From Cryoendolithus antarcticus (Eukaryota > Ascomycota > Dothideomycetes > Cladosporiales > Cladosporiaceae), in contig NAJO01000011.1 of NCBI GenBank assembly GCA_002077065.1, positions 829,001 through 893,000 of the forward strand: 64,000 bases of DNA. Direction: 5' to 3'. The translations under genes and the position numbers were made by a program. Position 1 is the stretch's first letter. Each line of letters starts with the position of its first letter. Below, in pieces: positions 35,882-46,300 of the stretch. The notes beneath the pieces are model-generated. The model saw only the letters and a program-made list of their open reading frames with translations. It was not told where the DNA came from and did no database searches.

Positions 35882-38118
35882 TCACCCTGTCCCCGCCTCC
35901 AGCTCCCCGATCCTCCTCTCCACCTCCCCCACTCCCCTAAGCAAACCCTCCAACTCTTCTCTCTCATCCTCCAACGCCAACCTCTTCTCTGCCTCAAGTC
36001 TGCCGAACACATACCCTCCCACTCCATCAAACTGGAGTATATACCCATGATATCGCCACAAACTTCTTCGATGACTGACAGTCATCAGCGTGATGCCGCG
36101 ACGCTTGGCCTCAGTATACATGATCTGCTCGGTTTCCGCGGTGACGCTCGAGGTGCATTCGTCGAGGATGGCGTACTTGGGAGAGTGGTAGAACAGGCGG
36201 GCGGCGGCGATGCGCTGTTGGTTGCCAGTCGAGAGGAGGGAGGGCCATTCTGCGACTGTGTCGAGACCTGTTGTGGGGGCAGTGGAGGAGGAGCTGGTGG
36301 GTTTATTGAGTTGTGAGTCGAGGAGGGTGTCGATGCCAAGAACTTTCAGAATCTCCATCAGGTCATCGTCGGTCACGCTTCGCTTGCGCATCTCGTATAG
36401 ACCGTCTGGGTAGAGGATCTGTTGACGTAGCGTGCCCTTACTGAGGTAGGGTCGCTGCGGGATATAGAAAATGTCTTCCGCAGGTGGCTTGCGGACTTTG
36501 CCACCGTAGACCGGCCACAGGCCACCGAGAATGCGAAAGAGGCTCGATTTGCCACAGCCGTTGGGTCCGACAATCAGGAGATGGTCGCCAGGTCCGATAT
36601 GGAAGTTCAGACTTCGTACAAGGACGTCGCCATTGGGTGAGACGATGGGCACATCTTCAAACTTGATGTCTTCGCCTTCTTCTTCCTCGCCACGACCGGA
36701 GAGAACTGCGGAGTTCGCGTCCGTGGAGGCGGATGAGACGAGCTGCTTCTCAAAGTGACCTCGCTGCAGGTCCTTCAGCACTTCGAGCAGCGTGCTGACC
36801 CGACTTGTATAGCCTGCCAGCTGCGACACCTCTTTGTAGGAGAACATCAACCTGCCGAACGCGTCACTGCTTGCCAGTAATAATCGCCGACTGGTAATGA
36901 AGCTCTCCGTTCGATCTTTGCCACCTACTCCACCAGTGGCTCCGGGTACCTGGAAGAATACCGGTATCGAGCAGAGGAGCAACCCAAGCGCGCCCCAGAA
37001 GTATTTCACCACAAAATCCTCCATCACGCCGTGGTAGAACTTGCGCCGCAATATGCGGTTCACATGCTTGATCAAGGTGAAGTATCCCTTATCCAATGTG
37101 TCCTTCTCCGCCTCGTGTCCTGCCAGAAGCGCGATCTCTTCGCTATAGTCGATCAATCGCGAATGTTGAAAGCGGAACTCGCCTTCCAATCGTGCTTCCT
37201 CAGCAACGTACTTTCCGAATGGTGGTGTCAATGCTCGCATCAGACTCGCACTCAGCTGGACCAGCAAGCTCATCGCGAACAGCCCTTCACCTCCCACGCT
37301 TCGGCTTAAGCTCCAATTGTAGATAATGAGGTCCAGTATGGGCTTCGACAAGCTGCCGTAGAGCTCTGCAAGACTGTTTGAGAACCTGCTTACGTCCACT
37401 GTGATCAATTGATCCGCGTTCCTTATTCGATCGTCGAGCGCTGAAAGTGTGTAGAAGGTCATCTCATGCAAGTATCGATTGTGGATGTGATGTGTTAGTC
37501 TCGTCCGGTATCTCAACGCCAGCGTCGTCTGATGCCATGACAGCTACTCGATGTTAGTATCGTTTTCTCCATCATTGATGTCCACTCCGGCGCACTCACC
37601 ATCGAATTTGTGAACGTAGCCGGTACAGCTACGATCATCCACCACACCAGTCCCTTCGCAAATTCCTTCCCTTTGCCCTTCACCAGACTGCTCACCAGCC
37701 TGCCGTCCAGCTCCGCCACATACAGACTGATCAGAGTCCGCAACACAAGGAACACTGAGTAGCTCCCGAGTAGCCTCGCCTCCGTACTTCGCCATCCCGG
37801 AACACATATTCGCAGCAATCTTCCCAGGCTGCGGAAGAACTCCCTGTTTAGCTCGACCTTCTTCCTCCCCGTCGTCTCGGAAACAGCGGGTGCTGTGACC
37901 GCGCCTCGTTTCCGGGCTGCGACAGCTCGGGCACTGGCGGCTTTCTGTTCCTTGATCGTGTTGCGTATGCGCGTTGTCACGACCAGAAAGAGGGCAAGGT
38001 AAATGCTGCGCGACACGCGGGTGCGATTGGCAAGGTAGAGGCGCGTAAGGTCATTGAGGAGCTCTTTCAGGGAGCGGGTGGAGAGCTTATGGAGAGGACC
38101 AGGGATTTGGATGGCCAT
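35882..38118 (-). CDS. Peroxisomal ABCD-type half-transporter (Pxa1/Pxa2-like)
   Basis: Two exons, 38118-37600 and 37543-35882, joined in phase 0 ([17 protein letters not shown]), 726 aa. The N-terminal transmembrane half carries the family stretch [20 protein letters not shown] (the NPDQ-like loop). It also has the EAA-like motif region [20 protein letters not shown]. The nucleotide-binding domain has GPNGCGKSS at about 499-507, [21 protein letters not shown] (Q loop), signature [17 protein letters not shown] at about 610 and [15 protein letters not shown] half-transporters pair (Pxa1 with Pxa2) in the peroxisome membrane to import long-chain acyl-CoA for beta-oxidation. The LSTGN signature, in place of LSGGE, fits the Pxa2-like partner better. 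That assignment is tentative. Confidence 0.88.
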
Positions 38119-38825
38119 GATGGACGAGAGATGCAGCGGTCGAAGGTTGCCAGTCGACGACGCTACCTAGGATCGCGTGGACGACTACATGTAGCTCATC
38201 AGGTACACGTACCTTCCACTTGCACATGATATCTCGAGTCTGACATGTGCCAGAACGGGAACCTCGGTGTGCCGGAGAATTGATCTTCCTTGCGCCGGCT
38301 GACATGAAACCAGGCTTCGAAGCAGCGCCGTTCGAACATCCCTCCGTCGCGCCTTCCAGTGGCATTCATAATTCTAGCACAAGCCGACTGGGGTGACGAA
38401 AGCGTTAATGTTCACTACGAGATTGAAGGCGTCGGTGGAGCTGTCTCCTCCCAAATCCTCCTGGGTCCGGCCGAGGTCGATGGGAGTGTCGCTGGTTTGC
38501 CCTGAAGTCGCGATCAGCACGCGGAGTCGTATGGATTGCGTCCGGTGCGAGCAGTTGCCTCGAGCTGCACTCGTGGAAGTGGCGGGCGACAGGTTCAGTC
38601 GCTGACAATCAGGGACTGACGCACTGAGATAGCGTGTCATGCACTTTGTTTCGACATTCACTTGCTTCACCTCCTTCACGTCTGCAATTGGCCCGTTCCT
38701 TCCTTCTGTTGTTCATGCATTGACTTTTAGCTTCCTTATCTGGTGATCTGGACATCTCGTGTTCGTCGAGAAATGCATCGAATGCTCGCCTACGGACCGA
38801 AAACTTGAACACTCTCGCCGCCGGT
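38119..38825. other. Divergent intergenic region
   Basis: Between the starts of the ABCD transporter (minus) and LPPELR copy 4 (plus). Presumed promoters; no gene or known site recognised. Confidence 0.45.
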
Positions 38826-39887
38826 ATGTCGAGTCCAGCACCATGCTTCTTCCTGCAGCTACCGCCAGAGCTTCGTAAGTCCTTCTCCGAGGGTCCAAAC
38901 CATCAATGGGGCGTGGTCCTAAATCAGCATAGGTACTTCGATCTACGAGTACGCTTTCCCGACCCACCAATGCTGCTTCATTGTTTCCCGCTCCCTGTGG
39001 CGTGACACCTGCTGCGATCCGCCGACTGCTCTGGGCCTCCTTACTACTAGTCGTCAGATACACTCGGAAGCACTGCCCATCTATGTCGATCGTACGACTT
39101 TCTGTTTCAGATGCAGGGCGCACCTGTGCAGTCCGCACGGCGCCAAGATTGGCAGACCCAAAGACGTTGCAATGCTGAAGCGCATGAAGCGCGTCGTGGT
39201 CAACATGCCGGCGACTTACAACCACTCTGCCGACGACGCCACCTCTGCGGCTATGCGTCTGATGCGGGCCAGCGACTACTTTAAGAGTGCCTGCTACCTT
39301 ACTGTACGCTTTGCCAGTGAACACGGCGAGAGCAACAATACTCGCGGTCGTCTTCTGCTATTCACTGCCATTCGATCGCCTGGTCTCATCACTCTGGTGA
39401 CACAAGATATGTCATACTCGGAGGAGGCGAAGGTACATGTGTACAAGCCTCTTATGGGCTTCTGTGAGCTGACTGCACTGCTTGAGGAGTAAGCCATTTC
39501 GATGAACTTTCACATGTATGGCTGGTCACGTACATACTAATGCAATATAGCTTTGACGAGAACCCCCGCAAACATGGCTTCGCATCGCTTGACGACGTAT
39601 TTGGAGAAGACGACCGCAGCGACGCTTCGAGCATGAGGAGCTATCACAACCGTTGGAGGCCCGACACCTTTCTGGACTGTTTGAACAACTTTTCCTGCGA
39701 GTGCAAGCGTTGTCGCGTCTCCGAACCCGCAGACGCGCGTAAGGAAAGCTTGCATACGGGTGACTCGTCTGTCAGTCCAACGCCACAGTATGCGAGCGAG
39801 GAGGAGGAGCCACTTAGCGGAGAGTACTATGATTCAGGGGTCAACCCGCACGGGCACGGAGGTCACTGGCATGATCGTGAGGGTTGA
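38826..39887 (+). CDS. LPPELR/IYE-motif fungal protein, copy 4 (intact)
   Basis: Exons 38826-38874, 38933-39488 and 39551-39887, 313 aa, in frame. It begins MSSPAPCFFLQLPPEL, then R|TSIYEYAFPTHQCCFIVSRS, LLTTSRQIHSEALPIYVDRT and LKRMKRVVVNMPA. It continues with YLTVRFASEHGE, SPGLITLVTQDMSYSEEAKV and HVYKPLMGFCELTALLE. It aligns along its length with copy 1 (25152-26222), including MKRMRRVV/LKRMKRVV, VHKA/VHVYKP and GGCEELVRMI/GFCELTALL. The last exon is DFDENPRKHGFASLDD, against DIENRPGHHGF in copy 1. Both introns occupy the same codons and phases as in copy 1. The C-terminal exon is acidic with a Cys cluster (CECKRC) and a His/Gly end. The paired copies are on opposite strands 12 kb apart. 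Function unknown. Confidence 0.75.
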
Positions 39888-40059
39888 GCGAAGCACTCTG
39901 TGGACCGTATGATTTCTGGACCCACTCAGAAAGATGCGCATAGCTAATCATGAAAGCAAGCGAGGCAGGCCGCACATCGCGAGTACGAACAGGAGCGCAG
40001 CGCTAATTAACAATCGTTTGACTCCGGGATTAGGGAAACTGTTGTTGAGTCATTTATCA

Positions 40060-40674
40060 TCAATCAACCAGGCCCAACACCCTCAACCTCTCCAACTCCG
40101 CCTCCCGCTTCGCCACAACCTTTGCTGAAATCCCCGACCCCATAAGCCCCCTATAAACCATCCATCCTTCCCCCCTCGGCCCTCGCTTCCGATCCCATTC
40201 CACATAACTCTCAAACTCCATATTGTTGATATCCAGATTCGCATGCATCGCATGCGCTTGCTCGAGCGGCAGTCGTGTGATCTTGAACTTGTCTAAGTAA
40301 GTCCCCGATGCAAAATCGTAGAAGCGCTTATACAGCACTATCTCGTCCTTAGCCAGCGCCTCGGAGTCAAGCACGAGAAAGAGCGTGGTATTGATCCGAG
40401 CGTTGTAGCGCGCGATGGAGCGGTGCGTGTCCAGCATGTAGGCCTCTATGTCTGCCAGCGAGGCGTTGACCCATGCGTTATCGAAGTCTTCTGGGAGAGG
40501 GACTAGGGTCGGTGTGAGGTACCCAGCTGCAGGTTCGAGTTCGTAGGCATTTCGCGTTGTGATGATCGTTTGGACAAAGGCACCGTCGCCGTATTCCCAG
40601 TCGCGGAGGAAGGTCAGAGCGCGATTTAGAGTCTTGAGATCTGTGGGAGCTGTTACGAAGACTAGGCCGGTCAT
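40060..40674 (-). CDS. MTGLxFxT-family protein of unknown function, tandem copy 1
   Basis: Single exon, 204 aa. Starts MTGLVFVTAPTDLKTLNRAL, then LRDWEYGDG, TTRNAYELE, FDNAWVNASLADIEAYMLD, TTLFLVLDSEALAKDEIVLY and FKITRLPLEQAHAMHANLDI, NNMEFESYVEW, GWMVY, ending EAELERLRVLGLVD. The same blocks occur in order in the genes at 41052, 42052 and 52557, so a real family is present. No signal peptide or membrane helix; the protein is acidic, mixed alpha/beta by hydrophobic pattern, and ends in a short charged helix. No known domain or catalytic motif recognised. Distances between the three tandem copies are about 380-390 bp. Confidence 0.75.
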   Translation of the reverse strand: MTGLVFVTAPTDLKTLNRALTFLRDWEYGDGAFVQTIITTRNAYELEPAAGYLTPTLVPLPEDFDNAWVNASLADIEAYMLDTHRSIARYNARINTTLFLVLDSEALAKDEIVLYKRFYDFASGTYLDKFKITRLPLEQAHAMHANLDINNMEFESYVEWDRKRGPRGEGWMVYRGLMGSGISAKVVAKREAELERLRVLGLVD

Positions 40675-41051
40675 GTTGGGGGGGGTGGAGTCGACTCGAG
40701 ATGTCGTGGGCTGGCGCAGGTGGCGAGGTCGAAGCGTGGGTGCTGCATCAACTGGCTATACGTGCGGGCCTTCAAGCTCACGCATCAACACCTACTCTAT
40801 GGCCTCGCTGCCTGTCGGCACGCGAAGTGGTTGCGCTTGATTGGCGTTGCTGCCTACTTCCTTGACTAGCCATGCACGCGGGAGAATCTCGTGGCGGACA
40901 TTGGAGGATCGATCGCCATTCAGATATCTGATAGACCATCACAGCTTTGCAATGCATGTACGCTTCCCACTGGCAAAGCTCCGCTGTGTAATGCCTATGA
41001 TCTGATGTTGATGTAAAAGCTCGTTACGCGCATTAGAGAACGGACAATTCG
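40675..41051. other. Promoter-side gap of tandem copy 1
   Basis: Gap between two tandem paralogs on the minus strand. No gene; no shared promoter motif that I could establish by eye. Confidence 0.4.
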
Positions 41052-41660
41052 TCAATCTACAAGCCCCAAAGCCCTCAACCTCTCCATCTCCGCCTCGCGT
41101 GCTTTCAAGCCCTCCTCGAATAGATCCGGCCCTCCCGCTCCAACATACACCCACCAACCGTCCTCGTCCGGCCCCTCATCATCATCGACAAAGTCCTCAA
41201 AGTCCAAATTAGCAACATCCAGATTGACAAACATTGTATGCGCTTCCTCGATAAGCACGCGCACTCGCTTGAATTTCTCCTCGTAGTCGTGTAATTCGAG
41301 GACGTACTCGCGGTTACAGAGCACTACTTCATCCGCTTCTAGGCCTTCATCATCTATTAGTAAGAAAAGCGTCGTGCGGACCCTGAACCTGCTCTCGGGC
41401 AGATGGCGGTGCACATCGCGCATGTAAGCCTCTACGTCGTCAAGCGGCGCTGCCGTCCAGGCGTTTTCGAAGGGATCAGCCAGCGGGACTTCGGTATGTT
41501 TAAGGGGGTCATCGGGGCTTTCGAGCTCGTAGGCGTTACGTGTTGTTACCACGCGGAAATTGGGCTCGCCGTCGTTGTACTCCCAGTCGCGTAGGAGGGT
41601 TAGGGCGCGGTTGAGAGATTTGGCATGGGAAGGGGCTGTGATGAAGACGAGTCCGGCCAT
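41052..41660 (-). CDS. MTGLxFxT-family protein of unknown function, tandem copy 2
   Basis: Single exon, 202 aa. MAGLVFITAPSHAKSLNRAL, LLRDWEYNDG, VVTTRNAYELE, FENAWTAAPLDDVEAYMRD, TTLFLLIDDEGLEADEVVLC, AHTMFVNLDVANLDFEDFVD, GWWVYVG and EAEMERLRALGLVD match copy 1 closely. Compared with copy 1 it has an acidic insert before GWW (DDDEGPDEDG). The C-terminal heptad-like EAEMERLRALGLVD is the best conserved part. It is closest to copy 1 by eye, suggesting recent tandem duplication. Function unknown. Confidence 0.75.
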   Translation of the reverse strand: MAGLVFITAPSHAKSLNRALTLLRDWEYNDGEPNFRVVTTRNAYELESPDDPLKHTEVPLADPFENAWTAAPLDDVEAYMRDVHRHLPESRFRVRTTLFLLIDDEGLEADEVVLCNREYVLELHDYEEKFKRVRVLIEEAHTMFVNLDVANLDFEDFVDDDEGPDEDGWWVYVGAGGPDLFEEGLKAREAEMERLRALGLVD

Positions 41661-42051
41661 TTCCCCAGAGGACTCGGGTTGGGTGCGACGATCTTTTTTG
41701 TGCGTGAGACGGTTGGGAAAAGTGAACTACATGATATCTGGAATACTACTCACCGGTCCGGACACTGTCAAGCTCGTTGAAGCAGCCTCGAGCGCTATTG
41801 TCAGTAGCCGCATGCTCGTCGTTAGTCTCATTGGGGGCCAAACGTCCTGCTGCCTACTGTGCACATTCCTCGTCTGAGAGTGCGAGGCTAGGTTCGACTC
41901 ATACGGCGCACATGAGATATTATGGCAATTTGACTCTGGATGGGTGTTGTTAAAGTTTGGACGAGAGACGAGGGCCCTTTCGATTGGGCATGAAGGTACT
42001 TTCACGATACGCTCGATGAAACTGAGTCCATCACACGATGCATGATACAAC
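41661..42051. other. Promoter-side gap of tandem copy 2
   Basis: Gap between the second and third tandem paralogs. No gene recognised. Confidence 0.4.
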
Positions 42052-42669
42052 TCATTCTACAAGCCCCTGCCTCCTCAAGCTCTCGATCTCCTGATCCCGC
42101 TCCTCTCTCTCCTTCTCGGGCAGGTCGTCCCCGAAATCAACGTACTCGAACCACCCCTCCGCATCTCCCTCCTGCCAGTCCGTGAAGTCCCGAAAATCCA
42201 TATTCGCCAGATCCAAATTAACGAACATGGAGTGCACTTTCTCCCAAGATAACCTCACCTTATCGAATCTGTCAGTCAGAACAATGTCGTCTTCGTCGTC
42301 TACATCATCGTCCACATGCCGCTCGAGCAGAATCGCGGTGCCATTTCGAAGACCCTCCTCATCGATGACGATGAATTGCGCTGTTGGTGTGCCAGCTTTG
42401 GTCGTTTCACCGAGTCCACGGGTGACGTCTAGCATGTAGGACTCCAGGTCGGGGATGCTTGCGTTGGTCCAGGCGTTCTCGAAGTTTTGTGGCAAGGGAA
42501 CAAGAGTGGGTGGTAAGGGGTTGGCCTCGAGTTCATAAGCGTTGCGAGTTGTGACTAAGTAGAAGTTGAAGCTGCCGGAGTCGAATTGCCAGTCGCGAAG
42601 GGTTATCAGGGCGAGGTTCAGACGTTTGTGGTCTAGGAGGGCTGCTGTGAGGAACAGGAGGCCTGTCAT
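42052..42669 (-). CDS. MTGLxFxT-family protein of unknown function, tandem copy 3
   Basis: Single exon, 205 aa. MTGLLFLTAALLDHKRLNLAL, LRDWQFDSG, LVTTRNAYELE, FENAWTNASIPDLESYMLDV, AQFIVIDEEGLRNGTAILLE, VHSMFVNLDLANMDFRDFTD, EGWFEYVDFG and QEIESLRRQGLVE. It carries an acidic loop (DDDVDDEDDIV) after the RNGTAILLERH segment, which also occurs in the distant copy at 52557 (NGTAIILEHRYEDDED). Copies 3 and 4 therefore form one subgroup and copies 1 and 2 another. Function unknown. Confidence 0.75.
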   Translation of the reverse strand: MTGLLFLTAALLDHKRLNLALITLRDWQFDSGSFNFYLVTTRNAYELEANPLPPTLVPLPQNFENAWTNASIPDLESYMLDVTRGLGETTKAGTPTAQFIVIDEEGLRNGTAILLERHVDDDVDDEDDIVLTDRFDKVRLSWEKVHSMFVNLDLANMDFRDFTDWQEGDAEGWFEYVDFGDDLPEKEREERDQEIESLRRQGLVE

Positions 42670-43345
42670 GTTGAGACGTTGTTGGACTGGAAAACTAGTC
42701 GATCGAGGAGATGAAATGGAAGAATGAAGGTGGAAAAGACTTAGGGCTCGTTACCTGACACCATACATTGCGGCTTCAATGTACTGTTGTACGTGCGGAC
42801 TGTTGACTTTGCAGCTAGTGATCCTCTGCCTGTCGGTGGCGAGGGCCATTGGTGCCGAGAGGCATTGCTGCCTACCCTGCGAGGCTATTCCAATGAAGCT
42901 TATTCCAGCCTGTGTTTACAAGCCTCTGCGCAATGCATCTTGTAAAGAGTCATCATGCAAGTACGGTCTCGTTCATGTGAGGTCAGGTGTACTCCAATGC
43001 CATCGATCGGAGGTCAGCGAGGATGCCAAGGCGGCCAGCTAGCTGATTGCTTCTTTGACACAGATCGATTCCGCCCCGCTGTCCCACACTTCATGCCTTC
43101 GGTCAGATGCGCTGCAAGATAAGGACGGTGCAATGTCCACTCGGGCATTGCGGAGGTAGGTATTGCTTTCTTTCCTTTCATCTCTCATGATAACGTCAAT
43201 TCCGACATAGCCAAATTGACAGTTGCATTCCTTGGGGTGAAGCCACTGACTGCACCGAGAGGAGCATCACCGAGTGCAGAGCCACTGCCTCTGGGTGCTG
43301 TCATAGCCCAATCGATTGTACGCGACTTCAACAACTTCGCGGGCA
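42670..43345. other. Divergent intergenic region
   Basis: Between tandem copy 3 (minus) and xanthine dehydrogenase (plus). Presumed promoters. A TTTCTTTCCTTTCATCTCTC pyrimidine run at about 43167-43187 resembles a fungal promoter CT box. Confidence 0.45.
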
Positions 43346-46300
43346 ATGGCGCCCGGTCTGCTTGTGTCGGAGCCGGCGGTCGATCCTTCCCAGACCCGCT
43401 CCCTCGGCGCCATCACTGAAGAGTGGCACGACACCATCGTCTTTTACTTGAATGGTACCAAAGTCTCGCTCGACACCGCAGACCCCGAGATAACCCTCCT
43501 GGAGTATCTGCGCGGCATCGGCTTGACAGGCACCAAGCTTGGCTGCGCAGAAGGCGGCTGCGGCGCTTGTACCGTTGTAGTCTCGCAGTACAATCCCACC
43601 ACGAAGAAGATCTACCATGCAAGTACGAACGCTTGCCTAGCACCGCTGGTCAGTGTTGATGGGAAGCATGTCATCACCGTTGAGGGGATCGGCAAGGTCG
43701 ACAAGCCGCATCCGGTACAAGAGCGCATTGCGAAGGGCAATGGAAGTCAGTGTGGGTTCTGCACTCCTGGCATAGTGATGAGTGCGTACGCACTGCTGAG
43801 GAATCATGACAACCCCAGCGAGCAGGAAGTGGAGGAGGCGTTCGATGGGAACTTGTGTCGGTGCACCGGGTACAGACCCATACTCGATGCAGCGCAGACT
43901 TTCAGCGCCAAGCGGAGTTGCGGTATGAGCACGGCGAACGGTGGAAAAGGGTGCTGTATGGAGAACGGAGGCAGTAATGGGTGTGGCGGCAAAAAGATTG
44001 AGGGAGACGATCAGCCGATTAAGAGATTCACACCGCCAGGCTTCATCGAGTACAACAAGGACACCGAGTTGATCTTCCCGCCAGCGCTGAAGAAACACGA
44101 CTTTAGACCACTGGCGTTCGGTAACAAGCGGAAACGATGGTTCCGACCTACAAGACTCGATCAACTGCTGGAGCTGAAGGCCGCGTACCCAAGTGCGAAG
44201 CTGATAGGAGGTAGCACAGAGACACAGATCGAGGTCAAGTTCAAGGCGATGAGCTATACGCACTCCGTGTACATGGGTGATATTGTGGAGTTACGGCAGT
44301 ACGAGTTCAAAGATGATCATCTCGAGGTCGGTGCGAACATCACCCTTACCGATCTTGAGGATCTATCAAAGCAGGCTGTGGAGAGGTATGGAGCACATGC
44401 GGGCCAGCCGTTTCAAGCTATCTACCACCAGCTGCGCTACTTCGCTGGTAGACAGATTAGGAATGTTGGCACGCCTGCCGGTAATCTCGCCACTGCGTCG
44501 CCGATCTCAGATCTCAATCCCGTGCTTGTGGCTGTCAATGCCACTCTCGTCGCAATGAGCGTACACGAGACGATCGAGATTCCCATGAGCGAGTTCTTCA
44601 AGGGCTATCGCGTCACAGCGCTACCTCCGGACGCCATCATTGCGGCGATCAGGATCCCAGTGTTCGGGAAAGGCGAGTACATGCGTGCTTACAAGCAAGC
44701 AAAGCGCAAGGATGACGACATTGCAATCGTCAACTCCGCCCTACGTGTCAAGCTCTCAGACGATAATGTAGTCGAGGACTGCTCGCTGGTCTACGGAGGC
44801 ATGGCGCCGATCACCACTGCAGCCAAGAAAGCCATGGCATGGCTCAAGGGCAAGACCTTCACTGATCCGAAGACTCTCGAGGGCGTCATGTCCGAGCTGG
44901 AACAAGATTTTGATCTCCGCTTCGGCGTACCAGGTGGTATGGCGACTTACCGCAAGACTCTCGCCTTGGGCTTCTTCTACCGCTTCTACCATGAGATCCT
45001 GTCTACGCTCCCGTCTGCTCAGAAGCAAGAGATCGACCAGGACTGCATCGAGGAGATTGAGCGCGAGATCAGTAAAGGCACCAAAGATCATACTGTCGGT
45101 GAAGCGTACGAGCAGAAGATCCTGGGCAAGGAGAGACCGCATGTAGCGGCCATGAAGCAATGCACAGGCGAAGCGCAGTATACTGATGACATCCCGCTGC
45201 AGAAGAACGAGCTCTACGGCTGCCTCGTGCTCTCCCAAAGAGCTCACGCAAAGATCGTCTCGGTCGACTCAGCGCCTGCCCTGGATCTCCCTGGTGTAGC
45301 AGCCTATGTCGACCACAATGATCTTCCTAACAAAGAGGCGAACTGGTGGGGCGCGCCAGTCTGCGACGAGACATTCTTCGCGGTTGACGAAGTCTTCACA
45401 CATGGACAGCCGATCGGTGTAGTGCTGGGCACCTCCGCTAAGGTAGCCGAAGCCGGCGGCCGCGCGGTGAAAGTCGTGTATGAGGACTTGCCCGCAATCT
45501 TCACAATCGAGGAGGCGATCGAGAAGGAGAGCTACTTCGATCACTACCGCTTCATCAACAACGGCGACGTCGACAAGGCGTTCGCAGAAGCTGATCACGT
45601 CTTCGCTGGGGTGGCGAGGATGGGAGGCCAGGAGCACTTCTATCTCGAGACCAATGCTGCCGTTGCGATACCGAAGCCTGAGGACGGGGAGATGGAGATC
45701 TGGTCTTCGACCCAAAATCCAAGTGAGACACAAGCGTATGTTGCGCAGGTCACTGGCGTGGCGGCGAACAAGATTGTGTCGAAGGTGAAGAGACTTGGCG
45801 GTGGGTTTGGTGGCAAGGAGACAAGGAGTATTCAGCTGGCTGCCATCTGCGCTGTCGCTGCGAAGAAAGTGCAACGGCCTGTGAGGTGTATGCTCAATCG
45901 CGATGAGGATATCTTGACGAGTGGGCAGCGACATCCGTTCCTTGCAAGATGGAAGGTCGCGGTTAACAAGGACGGCATGTTGCAAGCGCTGGACGCGGAT
46001 GTCTTCAACAACGGTGGCTGGAGTCAAGACTTGTCTGGCGCTGTCGTTGACCGCGCGTTGAGCCACATCGACGGCTGCTACAAGATCCCGAACGTCTTCG
46101 TCCGCGGCCGCATAGCGAAGACCAACACCGTCAGCAACACCGCATTCCGAGGGTTCGGCGGCCCACAAGGCATGTTCATCGCAGAGACGTACATGGAAGA
46201 AATCGCCGATCACCTCAAGATCCCGGTCGAGGAGCTGCGACAGAAGAACATGTACAAGACCAATGAGCCCACACACTTCAAGCAGGAGCTCAAAGACTGG

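Noticed and set aside
40060..42669. Three tandem MTGLxFxT genes read as one three-domain gene
   Set aside because: Each has its own ATG and stop, about 380-390 bp of non-coding sequence lies between them, and no splice sites link them in frame.
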